Source: UBA8389 sp964472175
GTDB taxonomy: Bacteria > Bacteroidota > Bacteroidia > Bacteroidales > UBA1402
Direction: 5' to 3'
Length of the DNA: 42,913 nt
Assembly (NCBI GenBank): GCA_964472175.1
Contig: CAYYJF010000012.1
Coordinates: 1-42,913 of the forward strand
The notes beneath the pieces were generated by a model. That model was not told the DNA's origin. It searched no databases and saw nothing but the letters and a program-made list of their open reading frames with translations. Below, in pieces: positions 8,306-15,127 of the stretch; the stretch's first letter is position 1; the number at the start of each line of letters is the position of its first letter. The position numbers were made by a program, and so were the translations under genes.

Positions 8306-8713
8306 ATGACTGAATACAAAAGCAGCATCCAGCACATCTCATACCCATCGGAAAAGGTATTCAACAAATTGTCCAATTTGAGAAATTTGGAATCACTGAC
8401 TCCAATCATTGGCAATCAGGTGTCAGATTTTCAATGTGATGAAAATGCCTGCTCCTTTAAAGTGGATGCCTTTGGAACATTTGGATTTGAAATTGTTGAA
8501 AAAACACCCTTTCAAACCATCCAAATAAAATCATCCAATGCACCCGTGGATTTTTCCGGGTTGATATCCATTGAACAAACGGGATCAGATCAATGCACCC
8601 TACAGATAACCTTATTGGTCGATTTGCCATTTTTTCTTAAAGCCATGATTTCTTCAAAATTGGAAGAAGGCATTGAGAAAGTGGTTCAGATTATCGGTGG
8701 ATTAAACTATTAA
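8306..8713 (+). CDS. SRPBCC-family (polyketide cyclase-like) protein
   Basis: 135 residues with the START/SRPBCC pattern: an initial strand YKSSIQHISYPSEKVFNKLSN leading into a helix, a run of antiparallel strands (CSFKVDAFGTFGFEIVEKTP, IQIKSSNAP, CTLQITLLVDLPFF) and a long C-terminal helix ISSKLEEGIEKVVQIIGG. Such folds form a ligand-binding cavity, but no ligand can be named from sequence. It follows pyrE by six bases and precedes argH by 24, so it is co-expressed with both. The recurrent pyrE neighbourhood suggests a link with nucleotide metabolism, which is inference only. Confidence 0.75.
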   Translation: MTEYKSSIQHISYPSEKVFNKLSNLRNLESLTPIIGNQVSDFQCDENACSFKVDAFGTFGFEIVEKTPFQTIQIKSSNAPVDFSGLISIEQTGSDQCTLQITLLVDLPFFLKAMISSKLEEGIEKVVQIIGGLNY

Positions 8714-8737
8714 CCATTCACGTAGATTTTCATCAGC

Positions 8738-10069
8738 ATGAAATTATGGGAAAAAAACACAACTGTTGACAAAGCCATTGAGCGCTTTACGGTTGGAAAA
8801 GATCCTGAAATGGATTTACATTTGGCCAAGTATGACATCCTTGGTTCGATGGCACACATCCAAATGTTGGAGCGAATTGAACTTTTGGCGTCAGACGAAA
8901 GAAAAGCCCTTCATGAAGCATTGAAAGAGCTCTACCAATTGACAGAAAACAATGGTTTTGTCATTGAGCCCGGTGTAGAAGACGTACATTCACAGGTTGA
9001 ACTCATGCTGACAAGAAAACTTGGCGATGTTGGTAAAAAAATTCACAGCGGACGTTCACGCAACGACCAAGTTTTGTTGGACATGAAGCTTTTTACAAGA
9101 GCAGCCATTGAAGAAGTGCAATTGGCTGTCAAACAACTATTTGAAGTCATGATTACCCAAAGCAATCGATACAAAGACGTATTGATGCCGGGATATACTC
9201 ATCTGCAAATCGCCATGCCCTCCTCTTTTGGTTTATGGTTTGGAGCCTATGCGGAATCGCTTGCGGATGACCTTCAATTGTTGTTGGCAGCTCATAAAAT
9301 ATGCAACCGCAATCCACTGGGCTCGGGAGCCGGATATGGATCGTCTTTCCCCTTAGACAGAGAAATGACGACTGAATTGCTTGGATTCGAAGGCATGAAT
9401 GTCAATGTTGTTTATGCCCAAATGGGTAGAGGCAAAATGGAAAAAAGCGTGGCATTTGCACTTTCTTCCATCGCTGCAACCATTTCCAGATTGGCATTTG
9501 ACGCATGTATGTTTACAAGCCAGAATTTTGGGTTTATCAAACTCCCGGATGCATTTACAACAGGTTCAAGCATCATGCCACACAAAAAGAATCCGGATGT
9601 ATTTGAGTTGACCAGAGCAAAATGCAATAAAATCCAAACACTACCACAGCAAATTAATGCCATCACATGCAACCTTCCCTCCGGATATTTCAGGGATATG
9701 CAAATCATTAAAGAGCTTTTCATCCCAGCGTTCGGAGAATTGCTGGATTGTATTAGAATGACTTCAGAAATGTTGAACAAAATCGAAGTCAAAACAAACA
9801 TCCTGGACGATCCCAAATACCATGCTATTTTCAGCGTAGAAGAAGTCAACAACCTGGTTCTTTCAGGAACACCATTCAGAGATGCATACAAAGAAGTGGG
9901 ACTTAAAATAGAATCCGGACAATTCAAACCAAATCTAAACATCCACCACACACACGTTGGAAGCATCGGAAATTTGTGTAATTCAAAAATCGTTGATTAT
10001 TTTACATCCACCTCGGATTTGTTTCGTTTTGAAGAAATTCACAAAGCAGAACAACATTTATTGGCATAA
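8738..10069 (+). CDS. argH: Argininosuccinate lyase
   Basis: 443 residues, normal length. Cleaves argininosuccinate to arginine and fumarate. Family features: AKYDILGSMAHIQML near the N-terminus, EDVHSQVELML, the GRSRNDQVLLDMKLF block, MPGYTHLQIAMPSSFG with the catalytic His, and the mobile signature loop GSSIMPHKKNPDVFEL with the catalytic Ser near residue 275. It is the last gene of the pyrE unit, followed immediately by a strong hairpin. No other arginine-biosynthesis gene is in the window. Confidence 0.96.
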   Translation: MKLWEKNTTVDKAIERFTVGKDPEMDLHLAKYDILGSMAHIQMLERIELLASDERKALHEALKELYQLTENNGFVIEPGVEDVHSQVELMLTRKLGDVGKKIHSGRSRNDQVLLDMKLFTRAAIEEVQLAVKQLFEVMITQSNRYKDVLMPGYTHLQIAMPSSFGLWFGAYAESLADDLQLLLAAHKICNRNPLGSGAGYGSSFPLDREMTTELLGFEGMNVNVVYAQMGRGKMEKSVAFALSSIAATISRLAFDACMFTSQNFGFIKLPDAFTTGSSIMPHKKNPDVFELTRAKCNKIQTLPQQINAITCNLPSGYFRDMQIIKELFIPAFGELLDCIRMTSEMLNKIEVKTNILDDPKYHAIFSVEEVNNLVLSGTPFRDAYKEVGLKIESGQFKPNLNIHHTHVGSIGNLCNSKIVDYFTSTSDLFRFEEIHKAEQHLLA

Positions 10070-10219
10070 TAATAAAGGGGAAAAGAATGATTCTTTTCCC
10101 CTTTTAACAGGCTTACAGATGGCAATCCTACCCTCGTAAAATAATGCCGGTATAAACCTGTTTTCACACAAATTTTAACTCTTGCGTCTTTTCACAAAGA
10201 CCTCTTTTCGTTTTATCAC
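10070..10219 (-). ncRNA. Putative structured small RNA
   Basis: About 150 bases on the minus strand with no useful ORF. It has its own promoter-like element upstream (10224-10254) and ends at the hairpin shared with argH. Structure read by eye: a 5' hairpin at 10186-10201 with a 6-bp stem and GUGA tetraloop, an A-rich single-stranded linker, then a long rod at 10106-10162. The rod has 6+6 bp (10151-10162 with 10106-10117), a small internal loop, 4 bp (10145-10148 with 10121-10124), and 7 bp (10136-10142 with 10125-10131) capped by GAGG. Four of these pairs are G-U on the minus strand and would be A/C mismatches on the plus strand, which supports minus-strand transcription. It does not look like 6S RNA, which is a single closed rod. 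Identity unknown. Confidence 0.5.
10074..10104. terminator. Terminator hairpin after argH (also on the opposite strand for the small RNA)
   Basis: A perfect 14-bp stem (AAAGGGGAAAAGAA / TTCTTTTCCCCTTT) with a 3-base loop, 5 bases after the argH stop. The plus-strand U tract is short (TTTT); on the minus strand the hairpin is followed by a U-rich UUUAUUAUUAU, so it can serve both directions. Confidence 0.85.
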
Positions 10220-10223
10220 ATTG

Positions 10224-10254
10224 CAAAGATAGAGGAGAACTTTATCCAAATCAA
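10224..10254 (-). promoter_or_regulatory. Putative promoter of the minus-strand small RNA
   Basis: On the minus strand, TATCTTTG (10231 down to 10224) is a perfect TAnnTTTG -7 element, with TTG at 10254-10252 giving a spacer of 20 bases, close to the Bacteroidota -33/-7 arrangement. No protein-coding gene lies downstream on this strand before argH antisense. Confidence 0.5.
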
Positions 10255-10261
10255 TAGGAAA

Positions 10262-10281
10262 TCACTTCTTTTCACTTCTTT
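10262..10281. repeat. Perfect tandem 10-base direct repeat, candidate response-regulator site
   Basis: TCACTTCTTT occurs twice head to tail with no spacer. OmpR-family regulators typically bind two direct half-sites about one helical turn apart. The repeat lies 7 bases upstream of the small-RNA -33 element and about 25 bases upstream of the regulator's own -33 element. Confidence 0.45.
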
Positions 10282-10305
10282 TTCGCTGTAAACACCATTT
10301 CATTT

Positions 10306-10334
10306 TTTGAATAATGGGCTTTTAAGTAATATTG
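10306..10334 (+). promoter_or_regulatory. Putative promoter of the response regulator
   Basis: TTTG at 10306-10309, a 17-base spacer, then TAATATTG at 10327-10334 (one mismatch to TAnnTTTG), about 40 bases before the regulator start. Confidence 0.4.
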
Positions 10335-10373
10335 CATTACATTTTTATACAAACAAATAGATCCTGTTTTTGC

Positions 10374-11081
10374 ATGAAAAAATTGCTATTGGTAGATGAC
10401 GATGATATTTTTAGATATGTCGTGAAAAATGATCTGACAGATGCCGGATATGAGATTGAAGAATCAGCGAATTTGAAAAAAGCGAAATTGCTCATGTCCA
10501 TGATGAAATTTGATATGGTTTTGCTGGACATTTGCCTACCGGATGGAAGTGGGCTTGATTGGGCAGAAGAATTCAGTCGGGAAGAAGGCAGCCCCCCCAT
10601 CATCTTCCTGACCACCTCCAACGACCCAGGATTGGTTATAAGAGGCTTCAATTGCGGCTGTGAGGATTATATTCGAAAGCCCTTTCAAAACATCGAACTG
10701 ATTTTCCGGTTAAAACGTCTTTTCAAGGACACCAACGACATCAATGCTCAAAATCGACAAATTGGAAAGTATGTTTTCAATCCCATCACACACAGACTCA
10801 CATGGGATGACAAATGCCATGTTTTAGGGCGTTTACAGGCTGCTGTGCTGGACGAATTGAGCATACGCCCGGGAACTGTGGTCAGCAAAGAAGAGCTGCT
10901 AAACAGATATTGGGAAAGCTCCAATTACTTTACCTCAAGAAACCTGGACAGCGTGATCGTCAAATTAAGAGCCCATTTTAAAGACGATTCCACCGTTCAT
11001 TTCTTATCCGTAAAGAGAGCAGGATATCGATTGGCTGTATTTGAAGAAGGGGGTCAACCTCCATACAGCCTTTACGTCTGA
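10374..11081 (+). CDS. OmpR-family response regulator (orphan)
   Basis: 235 residues from the ATG at 10374, which directly precedes the receiver strand KKLLLVDDDD. The receiver domain (about 1-120) has the acidic cluster at 8-11, the phosphoacceptor Asp52 in LLDICLPDGSG, the switch Thr in FLTTSND and the Lys in YIRKPF. The C-terminal winged helix (about 135-230) shows SKEELLNRYW, the recognition-helix region SRNLDSVIVKLRAHF and the wing HFLSVKRAGYRL. No histidine kinase is adjacent, so the cognate partner is elsewhere or absent. It is divergent from the putative small RNA with a tandem repeat between them, which suggests autoregulation or control of that RNA. A run of seven C bases at 10592-10598 lies in the receiver domain. 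It converges on secDF. Confidence 0.9.
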   Translation: MKKLLLVDDDDIFRYVVKNDLTDAGYEIEESANLKKAKLLMSMMKFDMVLLDICLPDGSGLDWAEEFSREEGSPPIIFLTTSNDPGLVIRGFNCGCEDYIRKPFQNIELIFRLKRLFKDTNDINAQNRQIGKYVFNPITHRLTWDDKCHVLGRLQAAVLDELSIRPGTVVSKEELLNRYWESSNYFTSRNLDSVIVKLRAHFKDDSTVHFLSVKRAGYRLAVFEEGGQPPYSLYV

Positions 11082-11100
11082 AAATAGAAAAAACCAAAAG

Positions 11101-11140
11101 AAAACGGGCATCTCAAATTGAATATTGAGATGCCCGTTTT
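11101..11140. terminator. Bidirectional terminator between the response regulator and secDF
   Basis: A perfect 16-bp stem (11101-11116 with 11125-11140) around an 8-base loop; the stem's outer AAAA/TTTT gives a U tract in both directions. It sits between convergent genes and serves both. Confidence 0.9.
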
Positions 11141-11165
11141 ATATTAAGAGCAATTAGGTGAACCG

Positions 11166-14162
11166 TTATTTCACCTCATCACTATAATCGTCATTCGTAA
11201 TCTTGAGTTGTCTCTTTTGAGTTTCATACGCAAATGGAGCAGCAATAAACAACGTTGAATAAACACCGGTAATGGTACCAATCAACATGGCAAATGAGAA
11301 TCCTCTGATGGTATCACCACCGAACAAGAATAAAATCAACAAGGTAATGAACACTGTCAATGAAGTACTGTATGTTCTTAACAAGGTTTGATTTAAAGCC
11401 TCATTCAACAAACGTTTTTTATTCTTTTTGGGATACAGTGCTAAATTCTCACGCACACGGTCAAAGATAACAACGGTGTCATTGACAGAATAACCGATGA
11501 TGGTCAAAATGGCCGCGATAAAATTCTGGTCGATTTCCAAAGAGAATGGAACGATGCCCCACAACAAGGAATACATACCGACAATCAACAGAACGTCGTG
11601 CACCAATGCACCAATGGTACCAATACTGAAGGCAACATTTTTGAATCTAAGCAAAATATACAGACCAATGATGATGATGGCAAAGAATACAGCCCATGCA
11701 GCCGCTTTCTTCACATCATCGGCCACGACAGGACCAACTTTGTTGGAGGTGACAATATTATTCTTCACAAATTCGTCCTTTGTAACCGATGTTTTGAAGT
11801 AAGCTTTCAAATTGTCATACAACACACCTTCAATTTCGGCATCAATAGCATTGCTGTTGTCATCAATCATATAGTTGGTTGAAATACGCACCTGACTCTC
11901 GTTTCCGATGGTAATGACGTTAAAGGAAGATCCCTGAAACGCCGTTTCCAAACTGTTGCGCACATCACCGGTTTTCACATCCTGATCAAAACGCACAACA
12001 TAGTTGCGACCTCCAGAGAAGTCAACACCTTGGTTCAAACCTCTTACAGCAATGGATAGCACACAAATAGTCAAAACAACACCAGAAATCCAATAACCGA
12101 CTTTCCGCTTTCCGATAAAATCGAATTTTGGGGCTTTCATTAAGTTTCTTGTAATCCGGGTAGTAAAATCAACGTTTTTAAGTTTATCCTTAGCTGTAAG
12201 GTAATCAAAAATCAAATGGGTAACAAAGACACCACAGAAAACTGAAGTAATCAAACCGATAATCAAAGTGGTGGCAAAACCACGAATCGGGCCGGTTCCA
12301 AAATAGAACAATACAATACCAGTCAACAAGGTGGTAATATTACCGTCCATAATGGCAGACAAGGCATTTTTATACCCATCAGTAATGGCTTTCTTCAACG
12401 CTTTTCCAGAACGCAACTCTTCTTTGATTCGCTCATAAATCAACACATTCGCGTCAACCGCCATTCCCAACGTCAACACCATACCCGCAATACCAGGTAA
12501 GGTCAATACAGCTTGGAAAGAGGCCAAAATACCCATCATAAAGAAGGCATTGATCAAAAGACTGGCATCAACAATCAAACCTGGAATTCTTCCATAGTTC
12601 AACTGCATGTAAACCAAAATCAGGATAAATGCGACAATAAACGAGATGAATCCATTCTGAATAGCCTCTTTACCCAAAGAGGGGCCAACCACATCTTCTT
12701 GTACAATATGTGCTGGAGCAGGCATTTTACCGGATTTGAGCACGTTTGCCAAATCCTGTGCCTCAGCAGCAGATTCCAAACCTGTTATTTCTGAACTACC
12801 ACCGGTAATTTCACTTCGAACTGTGGGAAATGAATAGGCATAGCCATCAAGAACAATGGCAACGCTTTTTCCAATATTGTCTCTGGTCAATCTTGCCCAT
12901 GCTTTGGAACCTTCTGGATTCATGGTCATATTCACCTTTGCAGACCCTGTATTTTGTTGAAAATCATCACTGGCATCGGTAATCACATCACCAGCCATAG
13001 CAGGTTTTCCTTCTCTATTGGTCACTTTCAAAGCAATCAACTGATACAAAGAAGATTTTTTATCAATGGAATTAACAGTCCAAACAAACTTAACGTCTCT
13101 TGGCAATACTTCCTTCACTTTCGGATGGTTCAGGTATTTGATAACCGTACCCGTATCACGACCAAGGGCATAACCAACAACAGGACCTTGACCCACATTT
13201 TGTTCGGTTTGATTGAGTTGTAAAACTGCAAATAATGGATATTCCTTTCTCCATTCTTCAGCTGTTTTTTCTTTATTAGCAGTCGAATCTGAGGTTGCGA
13301 TTTTTGACAGCAAAGCATCTTTTTGATCAACAGCCTTTTTAACAGTATCTTTAGAAGCTAAAGGCTTCTTATCTGTTGAATCAGCAACGGTAATGACTTT
13401 GTCCAAATCACGTATTCTATCATTTGCAGCAAGAATGGATTCATAAATTTCTGAAATATCGTAGGTTTCCCAAAATTCCAGATTGGCAGAACCCTGCAAT
13501 AGTTTTCTGACACGATCCGGCTCTTTAATCCCCGGCAATTCAATCAAAATTCTTCCGGATGTACCCAATTGCTGGATATTCGGTTGAACCACACCAAAAC
13601 GGTCAATACGTGTACGCAAAACATTAAAGGAATTCTGAACAGCACTTTGCACCTCACCTCTGATGACTTTCATTACTTCATCATTGGTCGAAGTTGGTTT
13701 GATTCTTTCTTTCATTTCGAAAGTGCTGAAAACAGCAGACAGTCTGGCGCCCTGATCTATTTTGACAAATTCTTCAAAAAACAAATCCAAATAATCTTTT
13801 TGGCTTGATTTCTGTCTTTCTGTGGCCTGACTTAAAGCTTTGGTGAAAGTTGGATCCTGACTGTTGTTTGCCAACGATCGTAAAATGTCAGAAACAGAAA
13901 CTTCGAGGGTTACATTCATCCCGCCTTTCAAGTCCAGTCCTAAATTGACAACTTTTTCACGACATTCAGCGTAAGTCTGTCCAAAATAAACTTTTTCTGT
14001 TTCCATTGAATCCAACAGATAAGCCAATCTGGCGGGGTCGCCATTGGCCAGCTTCTCCATCTTTCTTTCAACGCTGTTATTTACAAGCGAAAAGGAAAGA
14101 TAGTAGGCACAGACAAGAGTCAGCAATATGGCAAAGACCCTTACAAATCCTTTGTTTTGCAT
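11166..14162 (-). CDS. secDF: Fused protein translocase subunit SecDF
   Basis: 998 residues, a single-chain SecD-SecF fusion as is usual in Bacteroidota. It is an inner-membrane RND-type protein that uses the proton gradient to pull preproteins out of SecYEG. The first TM segment is at about 8-28; the SecD signature NLGLDLKGGMNVTLEV is at about 74-88; a large periplasmic domain follows, with a polar Asp/Lys/Ser-rich stretch around 250-300 that is longer than in E. coli SecD. The SecD membrane part includes GMVLTLGMAVDANVLIYERI. SecF begins near residue 680 with FDFIGKRKVGYW and its signature GVDFSGGRNYVVRF, then the second TM set with TIIGYSVNDTVVIFDRVREN. The gene appears monocistronic, with its own promoter-like element and a strong terminator. 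Confidence 0.96.
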   Translation of the reverse strand: MQNKGFVRVFAILLTLVCAYYLSFSLVNNSVERKMEKLANGDPARLAYLLDSMETEKVYFGQTYAECREKVVNLGLDLKGGMNVTLEVSVSDILRSLANNSQDPTFTKALSQATERQKSSQKDYLDLFFEEFVKIDQGARLSAVFSTFEMKERIKPTSTNDEVMKVIRGEVQSAVQNSFNVLRTRIDRFGVVQPNIQQLGTSGRILIELPGIKEPDRVRKLLQGSANLEFWETYDISEIYESILAANDRIRDLDKVITVADSTDKKPLASKDTVKKAVDQKDALLSKIATSDSTANKEKTAEEWRKEYPLFAVLQLNQTEQNVGQGPVVGYALGRDTGTVIKYLNHPKVKEVLPRDVKFVWTVNSIDKKSSLYQLIALKVTNREGKPAMAGDVITDASDDFQQNTGSAKVNMTMNPEGSKAWARLTRDNIGKSVAIVLDGYAYSFPTVRSEITGGSSEITGLESAAEAQDLANVLKSGKMPAPAHIVQEDVVGPSLGKEAIQNGFISFIVAFILILVYMQLNYGRIPGLIVDASLLINAFFMMGILASFQAVLTLPGIAGMVLTLGMAVDANVLIYERIKEELRSGKALKKAITDGYKNALSAIMDGNITTLLTGIVLFYFGTGPIRGFATTLIIGLITSVFCGVFVTHLIFDYLTAKDKLKNVDFTTRITRNLMKAPKFDFIGKRKVGYWISGVVLTICVLSIAVRGLNQGVDFSGGRNYVVRFDQDVKTGDVRNSLETAFQGSSFNVITIGNESQVRISTNYMIDDNSNAIDAEIEGVLYDNLKAYFKTSVTKDEFVKNNIVTSNKVGPVVADDVKKAAAWAVFFAIIIIGLYILLRFKNVAFSIGTIGALVHDVLLIVGMYSLLWGIVPFSLEIDQNFIAAILTIIGYSVNDTVVIFDRVRENLALYPKKNKKRLLNEALNQTLLRTYSTSLTVFITLLILFLFGGDTIRGFSFAMLIGTITGVYSTLFIAAPFAYETQKRQLKITNDDYSDEVK

Positions 14163-14214
14163 GTGTAATGAGGTTTTATTATTTTGATTTACAAGTCATT
14201 TTTTTTACGAACGG

Positions 14215-14222
14215 CAAATATA
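14215..14222 (-). promoter_or_regulatory. Putative -7 element for secDF
   Basis: TATATTTG on the minus strand, about 52 bases before the secDF start. Confidence 0.45.
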
Positions 14223-14347
14223 AACATTTTTTTGTAGGCGAAGCGCCCTATTTAAAAAAAAGAAAGCCCACTACGCTTTATAAATGCATCAAAGGAAAGA
14301 AAAGTGCATAATTAGAGTGATGACTTCTCTGGATAAAAATGATTTTA

Positions 14348-14355
14348 TACCTTTG
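14348..14355 (+). promoter_or_regulatory. Putative -7 element for the Rieske-like lipoprotein
   Basis: TACCTTTG matches TAnnTTTG, 23 bases before the ATG at 14379. Confidence 0.5.
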
Positions 14356-14378
14356 AATAATCCTATTTGGCGCATACC

Positions 14379-14828
14379 ATGAAAACCCGGCTACAAATTT
14401 TTGCATTGCTTTCCCTTTTCTCAGTCACAGCCTTCAGTTGTCTGGTAGAAAGGTCGAGCCTACCGGACATGCCGGTTGCGATTATTCGAACCATCTCTCT
14501 TTCTGGAAATTTATCAGAAAGAGGTGGTTTTCTGTACATTAACCAACGCAAAAATGAATTTGACAGAATTGGTTTCGGTGGAATATTGATTTATCACGGT
14601 CTGAACGACGAGTATTATGCGGTCGATTTGGCTTGTCCCAAAGACCTTAAAAGCAACATCATCATAGAAAGGCCAGATTTTAGCGGATTGTGCAAGTGCC
14701 CTGTTTGTGGTGAAGTTTATGATATGTCCTCCGGATTCGGGACACCCACCAAAGGCATTGCAAAGGAATCCCTGAAACACTACGTCATCAACTTAATTGG
14801 GCAAGATGAAATCCAGGTAACCAATTAA
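14379..14828 (+). CDS. Rieske-like lipoprotein with a Cys-rich, His-less metal motif
   Basis: 149 residues. A lipoprotein signal with lipobox TAFSC puts the acylated Cys at residue 21. The rest resembles a Rieske fold: a strand FGGILIYHGLNDEYYAVDLACP, then CKCPVCGEVYDMSSG and the typical GTPTKGIAKESLKHY tail. In a canonical [2Fe-2S] Rieske site the ligands are CxH and CxxH; here the corresponding motifs read ACPK and CPVC, so both histidines appear to be replaced. The protein may bind zinc, an all-Cys cluster, or be structural. Function unknown. It stands alone between secDF (divergent) and tRNA-Leu. The chosen ATG gives the complete signal peptide; a TTG four codons upstream is less likely. 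Confidence 0.75.
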   Translation: MKTRLQIFALLSLFSVTAFSCLVERSSLPDMPVAIIRTISLSGNLSERGGFLYINQRKNEFDRIGFGGILIYHGLNDEYYAVDLACPKDLKSNIIIERPDFSGLCKCPVCGEVYDMSSGFGTPTKGIAKESLKHYVINLIGQDEIQVTN

Positions 14829-14886
14829 AATTGCACTTGTTCCGGTCAAAAATAAACATTCGTTATTCCATTTAGAAAAATTAGCT

Positions 14887-14894
14887 TATCTTTG
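14887..14894 (+). promoter_or_regulatory. Putative -7 element for tRNA-Leu
   Basis: TATCTTTG, a perfect TAnnTTTG match, 35 bases before the mature 5' end of the tRNA. Confidence 0.55.
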
Positions 14895-14928
14895 CGCCGT
14901 TTTTGTAAAGAAACGAAGCACACGTGTT

Positions 14929-15012
14929 GCCCGAATGGTGGAATGGTAGACACGAAGGACTTAAAATCCTTTGGCCATAACGGCTGTGCCGGTTCGAGTC
15001 CGGCTTCGGGTA
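14929..15012 (+). tRNA. tRNA-Leu (anticodon TAA)
   Basis: 84 bases with the long variable arm of a class II tRNA. The acceptor stem is GCCCGAA/TTCGGGT (first pair G-U) with discriminator A at 15012. The anticodon stem AAGGA/TCCTT encloses loop CTTAAAA, anticodon TAA at 14962-14964, reading UUA/UUG. The T arm is GCCGG-TTCGAGT-CCGGC. CCA is not encoded. Confidence 0.95.
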
Positions 15013-15020
15013 CCCAGAAT

Positions 15021-15047
15021 AAAGGAGAGGCAAATTTGCACTCCTTT
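15021..15047 (+). terminator. Terminator after tRNA-Leu
   Basis: AAAGGAG at 15021-15027 pairs with CTCCTTT at 15041-15047 around an inner palindrome GCAAATTTGC, followed by the T-rich TTTTTCTGTTTTT. Confidence 0.75.
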
Positions 15048-15083
15048 TTCTGTTTTTAGGCATCAAATGAACCTTTTTTTCTG

Positions 15084-15091
15084 TATTTTTG
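15084..15091 (+). promoter_or_regulatory. Putative -7 element for the barrel protein gene
   Basis: TATTTTTG matches TAnnTTTG, 36 bases before the ATG at 15128. Confidence 0.45.
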
Positions 15092-15127
15092 TTTCCATAA
15101 GGTTACCATCCAATGCAAACCAAAACT

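Noticed and set aside
9412..9966. A 184-codon open frame antisense to argH
   Set aside because: No domain or signal; the argH reading is unambiguous and the frame follows from its codon bias.
10070..10219. 6S RNA as the identity of the small RNA
   Set aside because: 6S is one long rod closed by its 5' and 3' ends with a central bubble; this candidate has a separate 5' hairpin, a single-stranded linker and an independent rod.
14243..14262. Small hairpin (TAGGCG...CGCCCTA) upstream of secDF
   Set aside because: The stem is short and bulged, with no gene for it to terminate and no further structure; treated as chance.
14006..14311. Plus-strand open frame running from the secDF 5' end into the intergenic region
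   Set aside because: Low-complexity basic translation, no start signal, mostly antisense to secDF.
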